From: DAHUZJ01 sp050743865
GTDB taxonomy: Bacteria > Actinomycetota > Acidimicrobiia > Acidimicrobiales > RAAP-2
Direction of reading: 5' to 3'
NCBI GenBank assembly: GCA_050743865.1
Contig: JBOGGE010000061.1
Span: forward strand, 1-12,463
DNA: 12,463 bases
The notes under the pieces were generated by a model. The model was not told the origin of the DNA. It made no database searches and saw only the letters and a program-made list of their open reading frames with translations. Position 1 is the first letter of the stretch; every line of letters starts with the position of its first letter. The position numbers and the translations under genes are program-made. Positions 1 through 7,400 of this stretch are shown here, piece after piece.

Positions 1-36
1 GAAGGTGACGCCGGTGGTGTCGATGGGCAGCTTCAT
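1..36 (-). CDS. SCO3933-family AICE regulatory protein, N-terminal fragment (cut by window edge)
   Basis: Only the first 12 codons lie in the window, reading MKLPIDTTGVTF on the minus strand. This opening matches what I remember of the small regulatory proteins of actinomycete integrative elements (SCO3933 family, typically starting MKLP-D-T-G-TF), which lie in the plasmid replication/excision region. The ATG at 36 is supported by a strong ribosome binding site, AGGAG, 7 nt upstream (GAGAGGAGAAGCACC then ATG). It diverges from the helix-turn-helix gene at 206. The family call rests on a very short match, but the neighbouring AICE-type genes support it. Confidence 0.6.
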   Translation of the reverse strand, partial: MKLPIDTTGVTF

Positions 37-135
37 GGTGCTTCTCCTCTCTCCATGGGCACACGGTTGCGTGCCTCAGGAGCAGTGGTACGCGGTGTGG
101 GCAGGACGGCATAACTGCGCGAGCCAGACCTCTGC

Positions 136-148
136 GAACGTCCCGTTC
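136..148. promoter_or_regulatory. Inverted repeat in the divergent intergenic region (possible operator)
   Basis: GAACG-TCC-CGTTC is a perfect 5-bp inverted repeat. It lies in the 169-bp gap (37-205) between the minus-strand SCO3933-type gene and the plus-strand helix-turn-helix gene, so it could be an operator for either one. Part of it, GAACGTCCC, recurs in inverted orientation near the tRNA-Arg fragment (10322-10330). I saw no convincing -35/-10 pair in this gap. The spacing does not fit the actinobacterial LexA box, which needs GAAC-N4-GTTC while this has N5. Confidence 0.25.
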
Positions 149-205
149 CGTCCATAGCGGTAGAAGGACGACCTGCTCGGTTCGGATCGGGCAGAATCGC
201 AAGCG

Positions 206-973
206 ATGGGAACGGCTCGATCCGCCCGAAACGAGGCACTCTGCGCAGCCATGGACAAGGCAGGCTTCAGCATCGAGTCCCTGGCAGAGGCGATCGGCAC
301 CACCCCCAAATCCGTGTGGCGGTGGCGGAACGGCGTCGTTCCCAGGAGAGTGGACCTCAGGTCGAATGTGCTACGGGTGCTCGGGATGGACGCGGCCGAG
401 CTCTGGCCCGCCGGTGAGGATTCAGCCGAGGTGGGGCGACCCGATGCCGGTGAGGAGATCGTCGCCGCGTGGGCACACCGCTCCGACGCGCCCCGCGACA
501 CCTGGTGGCTGGTGCTCCACCGGGCCGAGCACGAGATCGACCTCCTGGGCTACGCGCTCCAGTTCCTGCCCGAGGACAGCCCCAGCTTCGACCGCCTCCT
601 CGTGGCACGTGCCCGGGAGGGTTACAGCGTCCGCATCGCCTTGGCCGATCCGGACAGCCGGCTGGTGGCCGAGCGAGACCACGAGGAGCGTCTCGGCGGC
701 ACCCTGCCGGCACGCATCCGTACCACCGTCGACCACTTCAAGCCGCTCTTCGGGGTGGGCGGCATCGAGCTTCGCTACCATCGCACGCCGATGTACAACT
801 CGGTGGTGCGGGCCGACGAACAGATGCTCGTGATGACGCACCTGTTCGGCCTGAAGGGCTACAAGGCGCCGATGCTCCACCTGCGAAGCCTCCACGACGA
901 CGGCCTGTTCGACAACTACGTGGCGCATTTCGAGCGAGTGTGGTCCACCGCAGTGCCCATGCCTCCGCCATGA
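206..973 (+). CDS. XRE-type helix-turn-helix regulator with PLD-like C-terminal domain
   Basis: A 255-residue protein. Residues about 21-50 form a Cro/C1-type helix-turn-helix (SIESLAEAIGTTPKSVWRW, then the NGVVPRR wing start). Residues about 85-250 are a larger domain containing IDLLGYALQFLPE, VRIALADPDS, IRTTVDHF, RYHRTPMYNSVVRADEQML and a final FERVWSTA. I recognise this pairing from AICEs and actinobacterial genomes. The C-terminal domain resembles the phospholipase D-like family once called DUF5919 (recalled, not checked), and I see no clear paired HxK catalytic motifs. It is probably a regulator that senses a ligand or nucleotide. ATG 206 lacks a clear Shine-Dalgarno sequence; ATG 251 would still keep the helix-turn-helix. 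Its TGA overlaps the ATG of the NUDIX gene (ATGA at 970), so the two are translationally coupled. Confidence 0.8.
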   Translation: MGTARSARNEALCAAMDKAGFSIESLAEAIGTTPKSVWRWRNGVVPRRVDLRSNVLRVLGMDAAELWPAGEDSAEVGRPDAGEEIVAAWAHRSDAPRDTWWLVLHRAEHEIDLLGYALQFLPEDSPSFDRLLVARAREGYSVRIALADPDSRLVAERDHEERLGGTLPARIRTTVDHFKPLFGVGGIELRYHRTPMYNSVVRADEQMLVMTHLFGLKGYKAPMLHLRSLHDDGLFDNYVAHFERVWSTAVPMPPP

Positions 974-1440
974 GCCGCATCGACCACTACGACGACCCCG
1001 ACGCTCCCCCGGCCAACTCCCTCGTCCCGGCTGCATCGGCCGTCGTTGCCGACGACCGCGGGCGCATCCTTCTGGCCCGCCGGCGTGACAATGATCTCTG
1101 GACGATCCCCGGCGGCGGGATGGAACCGGGGGAGACCATCGTCGAGACGGCACTGCGAGAGGTGGAGGAGGAGACCGGGCTGCGGGTCGAGGTGATCCGC
1201 CTGGTCGGGATCTACTCGAGTCCGCGCCACGTCGTCGAGTACACAGACGGTGAGGTCCGTCAGCAGTTCTCGGTCTGCTTCGCGGCTCGACCCGTGGCGG
1301 GGATCCTGAGGCCCAGCGAAGAGACGAGCGAGGTGCGCTACGTCGATCCGGTGGAGCTCGACGGCCTCGACGTCCATCCCTCGATCCGCCTGCGCATCCG
1401 GCACTTCACGGAGAACCGGGCCGAGCCCTACCTCGGCTGA
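970..1440 (+). CDS. NUDIX hydrolase (MutT-like, AICE-associated)
   Basis: A 156-residue NUDIX hydrolase, a family that cleaves nucleoside-diphosphate-linked substrates using divalent metal ions. The NUDIX box is complete at residues 49-71: Gx5Ex7REVEEETGL, with catalytic glutamates in REVEEE. It is preceded by RRRDNDLWTIPGG, the usual strand before the box. ATG 970 overlaps the upstream stop by 4 bp, which fixes the start; the open frame extends further 5' but there reads the regulator gene out of frame. Known context: in the AICE pSAM2, the immunity factor Pif carries a NUDIX domain and blocks redundant transfer, so a role in element exclusion or signalling is possible here (inference). The substrate cannot be told from sequence. 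Its 3' end overlaps the convergent HD gene by 13 bp. Confidence 0.88.
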   Translation: MSRIDHYDDPDAPPANSLVPAASAVVADDRGRILLARRRDNDLWTIPGGGMEPGETIVETALREVEEETGLRVEVIRLVGIYSSPRHVVEYTDGEVRQQFSVCFAARPVAGILRPSEETSEVRYVDPVELDGLDVHPSIRLRIRHFTENRAEPYLG

Positions 1441-1979
1441 CCGGCCGCCACCAGCAGCTCCTCGGTCTCGGATAGCTCCTCCATCAACCGGGGCCACGCC
1501 AGCCTCAGACCCCTGGTGACGACGTGTTCGGGCCCGTAGCGATTCTGCACGTCGGCCAGCCGCTCATCTGGACTCATGTCTTCCCCATTCGGTCCGATGG
1601 TGAGGTCGCAGTAGTCGAGCAGTCGGGCCACGTGGCTCTCCTCCCGATGGAACTCCGCCATGGCGTCAGCGAGCTGGCGCAGGGCTGCCTCCTCAGCCGA
1701 TCCGCCGTGCTGGGCGGCAAGGACCGCGAGGCGGTCCTCGCCGAGCTGACGAAGATGGCGTCCGCCATCCAAGGGATGGAATCCGGTCAGGGCGACTGCC
1801 GGGGCGTACCCGACGTCGTGGAGGTAGGCGGCGGCGACCAGGACGTCGCCGTCCGGCAGCCGCAGGCGGTCGGCAAGCTCGGCAGCCTTGCTGGCTACCG
1901 CCTTGGAGTGCAGCCAGCGGTGCCCATCGTCCGCCAGAAGATCCTCGGCGTACCGCGCCGCCCACTCGATCGACCTCAC
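1428..1979 (-). CDS. HD-domain metal-dependent phosphohydrolase
   Basis: A 183-residue protein with the HD-superfamily pattern: H24 in RWLHS, H54-D55 in AAAYLHDVGY, further histidines H68 and H91 (FHPLDGG, AQHGG), and an acidic position in LLDYCDLT. HD proteins of this size hydrolyse phosphate esters, often nucleotides; the substrate here is unknown. The start is a GTG at 1979. No Shine-Dalgarno precedes it, but TAGGCT lies 6 nt upstream, which fits leaderless transcription. HD genes of this type sit beside regulator/NUDIX pairs in AICEs. It runs tail-to-tail with the NUDIX gene, overlapping by 13 bp, so transcription of one may interfere with the other. Confidence 0.82.
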   Translation of the reverse strand: MRSIEWAARYAEDLLADDGHRWLHSKAVASKAAELADRLRLPDGDVLVAAAYLHDVGYAPAVALTGFHPLDGGRHLRQLGEDRLAVLAAQHGGSAEEAALRQLADAMAEFHREESHVARLLDYCDLTIGPNGEDMSPDERLADVQNRYGPEHVVTRGLRLAWPRLMEELSETEELLVAAGQPR

Positions 1980-1985
1980 AGCCCG

Positions 1986-1991
1986 AGCCTA
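1986..1991 (-). promoter_or_regulatory. -10 box of the HD gene (leaderless start)
   Basis: On the minus strand TAGGCT (TANNNT) is followed by 6 nt and then the GTG start at 1979, so transcription would begin at or next to the start codon. No good -35 is visible at 16-18 nt; TTGTCG lies only 11 nt upstream. Confidence 0.4.
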
Positions 1992-2001
1992 CGGTTGAGT
2001 T

Positions 2002-2031
2002 GCGACAACGCGGCCCCGGTACCGTTGTCGC
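2002..2031. promoter_or_regulatory. Perfect 9-bp inverted repeat upstream of the HD gene (operator candidate)
   Basis: Arms GCGACAACG (2002-2010) and CGTTGTCGC (2023-2031) are exact reverse complements around a 12-nt spacer. The repeat lies just upstream of the HD gene promoter and between HD (minus) and the excisionase/integrase direction (plus), where a regulator of the element could control both. It is not followed by a T-run, so it is not a standard terminator. No known binding protein is identified. Confidence 0.5.
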
Positions 2032-2072
2032 TGGCCCCTGGCTGGCTGGAGCGCCGGCGTTCGGCTTCGCCG

Positions 2073-2100
2073 GGCCGGCTCGCCCTGCGGGCGCCCGGCC
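2073..2100. other. GC-rich hairpin in the HD-excisionase gap
   Basis: An outer stem GGCCGG/CCGGCC (2073-2078 with 2095-2100) and an inner stem CGCCC/GGGCG (2081-2085 with 2089-2093) form one strong, slightly bulged hairpin. No T-run follows on either strand. It may block read-through into the integrase or be left over from decay of the excisionase gene. The region 1980-2180 holds no gene that I can support. Confidence 0.35.
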
Positions 2101-2179
2101 AGACGCGAGGGCATCGTGCTTGTCCGACCGAAGCGCTCTGACCTCCCTGGCGGGACTGGCTACAACCTTCCTTACAGGG

Positions 2180-2281
2180 ATCAAGGTCGGCTCCCGACGC
2201 CTCATCCCGCGCTCGGCCATCGAGGCGTTCATCGCGTCCGGGCTGGACGGAGCGGACGCGATGTCTCACCGGACGAGTTAG
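2180..2281 (+). pseudogene. Excisionase (Xis) C-terminal remnant
   Basis: The frame reads IKVGSRRLIPRSAIEAFIAS and stops at TAG 2281, 16 bp before the integrase ATG. This is the wing and last helix of a MerR/Xis-type helix-turn-helix excisionase (usual form: K-VG-RRLIP--A---F). The front of the domain, normally L-T-EAA--L-VS---Y, is absent: the upstream frame reads SLAGLATTFLTG and then low-complexity GC-rich sequence. Adjacent frames do not restore it, so I call it N-terminally truncated. Position and orientation directly before int are as expected for AICE xis-int pairs. Confidence 0.65.
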
Positions 2282-2297
2282 GCGAACAGGAGCACCC

Positions 2298-4463
2298 ATG
2301 GCGGGCCGTTCCCGAGCCTCCAATGGCCGGTCGTCGATCCACGAGAGCAGCGACGGCTGGCACGGGTGGGTGTCGATGGGCGAGGGGCCCGACGGTCGGC
2401 CGCAGCGCCGGCATGTACGGGGGCAGACCCGGGCCGCAGTCACCAAGCGCGTCCGCGCCCTGGAGAAGATCCGCGACGAGGGGCCGGGAGCGACCCTGAC
2501 CCCCCGCGTCACCCTCTCCGCCTACCTCGACGAGTGGGTGGCCACCAAGGCCCGCCTCGGGGTCGTGCGGCCCAAGACGATCGAGGGCTACCGCACCGAC
2601 CTACTCCGGATCGGCCCAGCAATCGGCCACGTCCAGCTGCGCAAGCTCACCGCCCGCAACGTCGAGTACCTGTGGGCGGCGATGGTGGCCGACGGGGTGC
2701 TCGCCTCGGTCCAGCACTGCCGGCGGACGCTCAAGGCGGCGATCAGCGACGCCGTGTCGACCGGCCTGCTCCAGGCGGCCGACGGCGGGGTGCTCTACGT
2801 CGACGAGGTCAACCTGCTGGCCGACCACCTGGTCGACCTGCTGCTCGACGCGGCGGCGACCGGCGTGGTGCGGGTCGAGCGCGACGCGGTGTCCGAGCTG
2901 CGGTCGGCTCGTTTCGTGCTCGTGGGGTCGATGAACCCCGAGGAGGGCGAGCTGCGGCCCCAACTGCTCGACCGGTTCGGGCTGTCGGCGCTGGTGCGCG
3001 CCCCGGCGGACCCGGCGCAGAGAGCGGAAGCGGTACGCAGGCGCGTGGCCTTCGACCGGGACCCGGCGGGGGAGGCGGCCCGGTGGGCGGGCGCCGAGGC
3101 GGAGCTGCTACAGCGGCTGGCCGCCGCCCACCCGGCGCCGGTGCCCGATGGCCTGGCCGAGCAGGTGTCGGTGCTGTGCGCCGGAGCCGGGGCCGAGGGC
3201 CTGCGGGCGGACCTCGTCATCTGCCGGGCGGCGGCCGCCCTGGCCGGGTGGGAGGGACGGGCGGAGGCATCGGCCGACGACGTGCGACGGGTGGCCCCCC
3301 TGGCCCTGGCCCACCGGCGGTCCAGCCCGTGGGACGGCGCCGGGCCCGGGGCTGGCGGCGAGGCCGGGGCCGGCGGTGGCGGCGGCGAAGACCTCGACGA
3401 CCTGCTCGACGAGGTCCTGGGTGGCGAGGGAGCTGGCGGGCCCGGGGCCGAGGCCCCCGACGAGGTGGACGGCGGCCCCGCAGGCGGTGCCCGGACGGGC
3501 GACCCGGAGCGCGGGGGAGAAGGCACGTTTCCGCGGGAACGTGGGCAGGCCGAGGCCACCGAGCCACGGCCGCCACCCCCTCCGCCACCCCCTCCGCCGG
3601 CACCGGCGGACGTCCCCTCGCCCGTGCTCCGAGATGAGCTGGCCCAGCTGGCCCGCCGGCGTCGGAGCCCGGCCGGAGCGTCCGCCGGGGTGGCTCGCCG
3701 GTCCCCCGACCGGTCGGCGTCGGGCCGGGGCCGGCTGGTCGGGAGCCGGGCGCCTGCGCCCGGGGAGGCGCCGAACGGCGTGCACCCGGCGGCCGCCCTA
3801 CTGGCCGCCGTCGAGCGCCGGGCGCCGGGCGGAGCCGTCGGCCCCCTCCGGGTCCACCCCGCCGACGTGCGGGAGCCCGTCCGCCGCCAGCCGACGCCCA
3901 CGCTGGTGGTGGTGGACGCGTCGGGGTCGATGGGCGTGGCCGAGCGGGTGGCGGCGGCCCGCTCCGCCGTCCTGGCCCTCCTGGTCGACGCCTACCAGCG
4001 GCGGGACCGGGTCGCCCTGGTGACCTTCCGGGGCGAGGCGGCAGAGGCCGTGCTCCGCCCCACCGGGAGCACCGAGGTGGCCAGGGCGCGCCTGGACGCC
4101 ATCGCCACCGGTGGCCGGACGCCGCTGGCGGCCGGGCTGGCCGAGGGGCTCCGGGTGGCGACGGCCCGGCGCCACGCCGCCGACCGTGCCCTCCTCGTGC
4201 TGGTGACCGACGGGCGGGCGACGGCCGGCCCGGTCGGTGAGGACCCGGTCGGGGCGGCGATGGAGGCGGCCCGGGCCGTGCGCCACGCCGGGATCGACGC
4301 CCTGGTGGTGGACTGCGAGGCGGGTGCCGGCCCCCGGCTCGGCCTGGCGGCCCAGCTGGCGGCGGCCATGGGAGCTCGCCACGTGGCCGCCGAAGGGGTG
4401 ACCGGCGACGGCCTGGCGGCGGCGGTGGGGGACATGCTGACGAGGAGCGGCTCTCCGGCGTAG
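2298..4463 (+). CDS. Chimeric ORF: tyrosine integrase N-terminus fused to a cobalto-/Mg-chelatase (AAA+ and VWA)
   Basis: One 721-residue frame. Residues 1-159 are the arm-binding and SAM-like core-binding domains of a phage/AICE tyrosine integrase (TLSAYLDEWVATK, RPKTIEGYRTDL, RKLTARNVEYLW, CRRTLKAAISDAV). The catalytic domain with its R-H-R-Y residues is missing. From residue 160 the protein is a ChlI/ChlD-type metal-chelatase subunit: Walker B VLYVDE (165-170) and NLL, sensor-1 GSMNPEEGELRPQLLDRFG, helical lid, acidic-Gly and poly-Pro linker (about 350-440), and a VWA domain (about 533-715) with complete MIDAS residues D540-S542-S544, T608 and D638. Walker A is lost. Such fused chelatases are usually annotated putative cobaltochelatase. 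AGGAG 5 nt before ATG 2298 would allow translation. I infer neither half is functional as integrase or ATPase; the VWA domain may still fold. Confidence 0.85.
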   Translation: MAGRSRASNGRSSIHESSDGWHGWVSMGEGPDGRPQRRHVRGQTRAAVTKRVRALEKIRDEGPGATLTPRVTLSAYLDEWVATKARLGVVRPKTIEGYRTDLLRIGPAIGHVQLRKLTARNVEYLWAAMVADGVLASVQHCRRTLKAAISDAVSTGLLQAADGGVLYVDEVNLLADHLVDLLLDAAATGVVRVERDAVSELRSARFVLVGSMNPEEGELRPQLLDRFGLSALVRAPADPAQRAEAVRRRVAFDRDPAGEAARWAGAEAELLQRLAAAHPAPVPDGLAEQVSVLCAGAGAEGLRADLVICRAAAALAGWEGRAEASADDVRRVAPLALAHRRSSPWDGAGPGAGGEAGAGGGGGEDLDDLLDEVLGGEGAGGPGAEAPDEVDGGPAGGARTGDPERGGEGTFPRERGQAEATEPRPPPPPPPPPPAPADVPSPVLRDELAQLARRRRSPAGASAGVARRSPDRSASGRGRLVGSRAPAPGEAPNGVHPAAALLAAVERRAPGGAVGPLRVHPADVREPVRRQPTPTLVVVDASGSMGVAERVAAARSAVLALLVDAYQRRDRVALVTFRGEAAEAVLRPTGSTEVARARLDAIATGGRTPLAAGLAEGLRVATARRHAADRALLVLVTDGRATAGPVGEDPVGAAMEAARAVRHAGIDALVVDCEAGAGPRLGLAAQLAAAMGARHVAAEGVTGDGLAAAVGDMLTRSGSPA
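2764..2782 (+). other. Recombination (or assembly) junction between integrase and chelatase
   Basis: Integrase-like sequence ends around TGLLQ and chelatase-like sequence begins around ADGGVLYVDE. Both families tend to have a GLL or GLLxxA stretch here, so a few bases of shared sequence (GGCCTGCTC region) could have served as microhomology. The exact base cannot be fixed without intact relatives of both genes. Confidence 0.7.
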
Positions 4464-4467
4464 CCGG
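4455..4467. terminator. Small hairpin at the convergent gene ends
   Basis: CCGGC-GTA-GCCGG spans the stop codon of the chelatase ORF and lies in front of the stop of the surface-protein gene, whose ends are only 7 bp apart. It could act as a weak bidirectional transcription end. There is no T-run, so support is modest. Confidence 0.25.
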
Positions 4468-4470
4468 TCG

Positions 4471-7400
4471 TCAGCCCACCGCCATCCCCACCACGGGAGC
4501 GTTGAGGTGCTGACCGCCGTCCGAACCGAAGAAGGGCACCCCGAAGGCGAAGACCCCCCCGTCACCGGCCACCAGCCAGTAGCCCTTGCCTGTGGAGGCG
4601 GCCACCATCCCCACCATGGGAGCGTCGAGCGGCTTGCCGCCCATCGAACCGGAGAACCGGGCCGAGCCGAAGGTGAACACTCCGCCGTCGGCCGCCACCA
4701 GCCAGTAGCCCTTGCCTGTGGGGGTCGGAGCCATCCCCACGATGGGGGCGTCGAGCGGCTTGCCGCCTTCGGAGCCGTAGAACTGGGCGTTGCCGAGGGT
4801 GAACACCCCGCCGTCGGCCGCCACCAGCCAGTAGCCCTTGCCTGTAGGGGCGGCCGCCATCCCCACGATCGGAGCGTTCAACGGCTTCCCGCCTTCTGCG
4901 CCGAAGAAGGGCACCCCGAAGGTGAACACCCCGCCGTCCGCGGCCACCATCCAGGCACCCTTGCCTGTGGGCGCGCCCGCCATCCCCACCAGGGGGGCGT
5001 TCAGGTGCTCGCCGACCTCGGAGCCCGAGAACCCGCCGCCGCCGAAGCTGAAGATGCCGCCGTCGGCGGCACCGAGCCAGTAGCCCGGGCTACTGGCCAC
5101 GGCGGTGACCGAGAGGGTGACGGTGACCGGTGTCGAGGCGGGGCCTGTCCCCTGGCCGTTGTGGGCGGTGACGGTGAAGGCGTAAGGAGCTCCGTACTGC
5201 AAGCCGGTCACCGTGCAAGTGAGCGGGCCCGACGACCAGGTGCAGGACCTCCCTGTCGCCGAGGCCACCACGTAGGAGGTGATCGGTGTGCCCCCTGTTG
5301 TCGGAGCCGTCCAGGTGATGGTGGCCTGCCCTCTGCCGGGCGTGGCCGCCGGGGCGGTGGGCTTGGTGGGCGCGCCGATCACCGTGAGGATGTAGGACCA
5401 CCCTCCGGTGTCGCCATAGGCGTCACCGTCGGTGCCCGAGACGGTGTAGGTCCCGGCCGCCAGCGTGCCCTTGGTCGTGACCGCGCCGCTGGAGGAGACC
5501 ACCACGTCGGTCGAGTCCGCCGAATGGGTCTCGGTGTAGGTGACGGCCCCGACGTTGCCCGAGGTGGCCAACTGGTCGGTGAAGGCGCCCGAGCCCGCCG
5601 TCGTCGTGGTACCGGCGGTGGGGGCGCCCTGGGTGATCGGCACGGCGGTGACGGTGAGGGTGAAGGTCTGAGTGGCAGCCGAGCCGAACCCGTTTGTCGC
5701 TTTGAGTGTGATCGTGTAGGTGCCGGCGGTGCCCTTGGCCGGGGTGCCTTTGAGCAGTCCGTCCCCTGTCGGTGCCAGGGTCACTCCTGTGGGGAGATTG
5801 CCGGTCTCAGTGACTGCCGGCGCCGGCGTCCCGGTGGTCTTCACCTGGAAGGAGCCTGGACGGCCCAGGAAGAAGGTGGTGGTGTCCGCCGAGGTGAAGG
5901 CCGGGGCCTGGTCGACGGTGTGGTACGTGGCGTGGAGCGTGATCGTCTTGGGTCCGGCCCCCACCCCAGAGAGATTGGGCAGGTCGGTTGTACCGGTGAC
6001 GGGCGTCGTGCCGTCGTACCAGCCTGTGAAGGTGTTACCGGCCGGCAGGCTGAGGGTGGGCAGGGTCTGGTCGGAGCCGCCAACCGTGGTGGCGAAGACG
6101 GCCATGGGGCCCGGGGCTGCCGGGTTGCCGGGTACGCCGGTCGTCGAGAAGTCCAGGACGTAGCTGTCGTCCTTCACCAGCAGCGCCGTGCCGGCCGGGC
6201 CGGCCCCGTTGCCCGAAACGGTGCCGGCCGGCGCGGCGGCGTCGACGATCGTCCCGGTGTTGGTGATCGTCCCCGTCCCGGTGATGCTGCCGTGGTCGTC
6301 GATGGTTCCCGAATTGGTGGCGCTCGCCCCCTTCGGGACCGTCAGGTCGGCACCCTGCGGGAGGGTGAGGGTCCCGGCGTTGGAGAGGGATCCAAATGTG
6401 GGGCCCGATGTCCCGGTCCCGATGGCGCTGCTCAGGAAGCTCCCGTCTTTCGCCGTCACGGTGGCGCCGCTTCCGATCGTCACCGTGGCCCCGGACCCCT
6501 TGTCGCCCCCACCGATGCCGGCGCCCGCTATCCCATCGGTGGCGGTGACCGTGCCGCCGTCGATGGTGACCGTGCCGCCGTTGGTCGGGACGACGCCCCC
6601 GTGCTCTGTGCCGTTCCCACCGCCGATGCCCGCGCCCGCCGCACCACCGGTGGCGGTGACAGTTCCGCCGTCGATGGCCACCGTGCCGCCGGAGTCATGC
6701 ATGCCCCCGCCGATGCCAGCGCCGTTTGTCCCGCCGGTGGCGGTGACCGTGCCGCCGTCGATGGTGACCGTGGCGACGGAGCCAGTCCCTGTACTTCCGC
6801 CTCCGATACCGGCACCGCCGCCGCCGGCGCTGGTGCCCCCGGTGGCGGTGACAGTTCCGCCGGCGATGGTGATCGTGCCGCCTGAACCATTTGTCGGGTA
6901 CGTTGTCGAATCGAAGAGCCCGCTCTGGCCGATGCCGGCACCGGCACCCGTGCCGTCGGCACCACCGGTGGCGTGGACGGTGCCGCCGTTGATGGTGATC
7001 GTGCCGGCTGACCCTCCGTAGCCTGCCCCGTGGTAGCCCGCGCCGATGCCGGCGCCCACTCCGGCGCCGGTGGCGGTGACGGTGCCGCCGTTGATGGTGA
7101 TCGAGCCGGCGGATCCTGCGTAGTTGGCCTGGCCGATGCCGGCGGATCCCCAGAGGGTGGTTGTCCCGCCGGTGGCGATGACGGTGCCGCCGTCGATGGT
7201 GATCGAGCCGACGCCCCCGTATCTGTCGCCGCCGATGCCGGCGGCGAAGATGCTGCCGCCGGTGGCCGTGAGGGTGCCCTGGCCAACCACCGAGTCCTTG
7301 ATGGTGAGGGATGCGCCGGCCGGTACATAGATCCCGGCTGTGCCGTTGCCAGGATTGGTGACGGTGAGGTCATGGCCTGCGAGGTCGAGGGTGACCGACT

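Noticed and set aside
136..148. LexA (SOS) box
   Set aside because: The actinobacterial box needs GAAC-N4-GTTC; this one has a 5-nt spacer and lacks the flanking consensus.
2366..3637. Long plus- and minus-strand frames (for example 2366-3637, 2795-3901, 3148-4023) over the chelatase
   Set aside because: Arg/Pro/Gly-rich shadow frames typical of high-GC DNA; only the 2298-4463 frame shows integrase and chelatase motifs.
4507..6885. A 792-codon plus-strand open frame opposite the surface-protein gene
   Set aside because: Its Gly/Arg/Asp-rich low-complexity content mirrors the antisense of the GGTVTATGG and GYWLVAADGG repeats; the minus-strand frame has export signal, recognised domains and an operon context.
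6530..7280. CRISPR array
   Set aside because: The repeats encode in-frame GGTVTATGG protein units with variable spacing and no unique 30-40 bp spacers; no cas genes are present.
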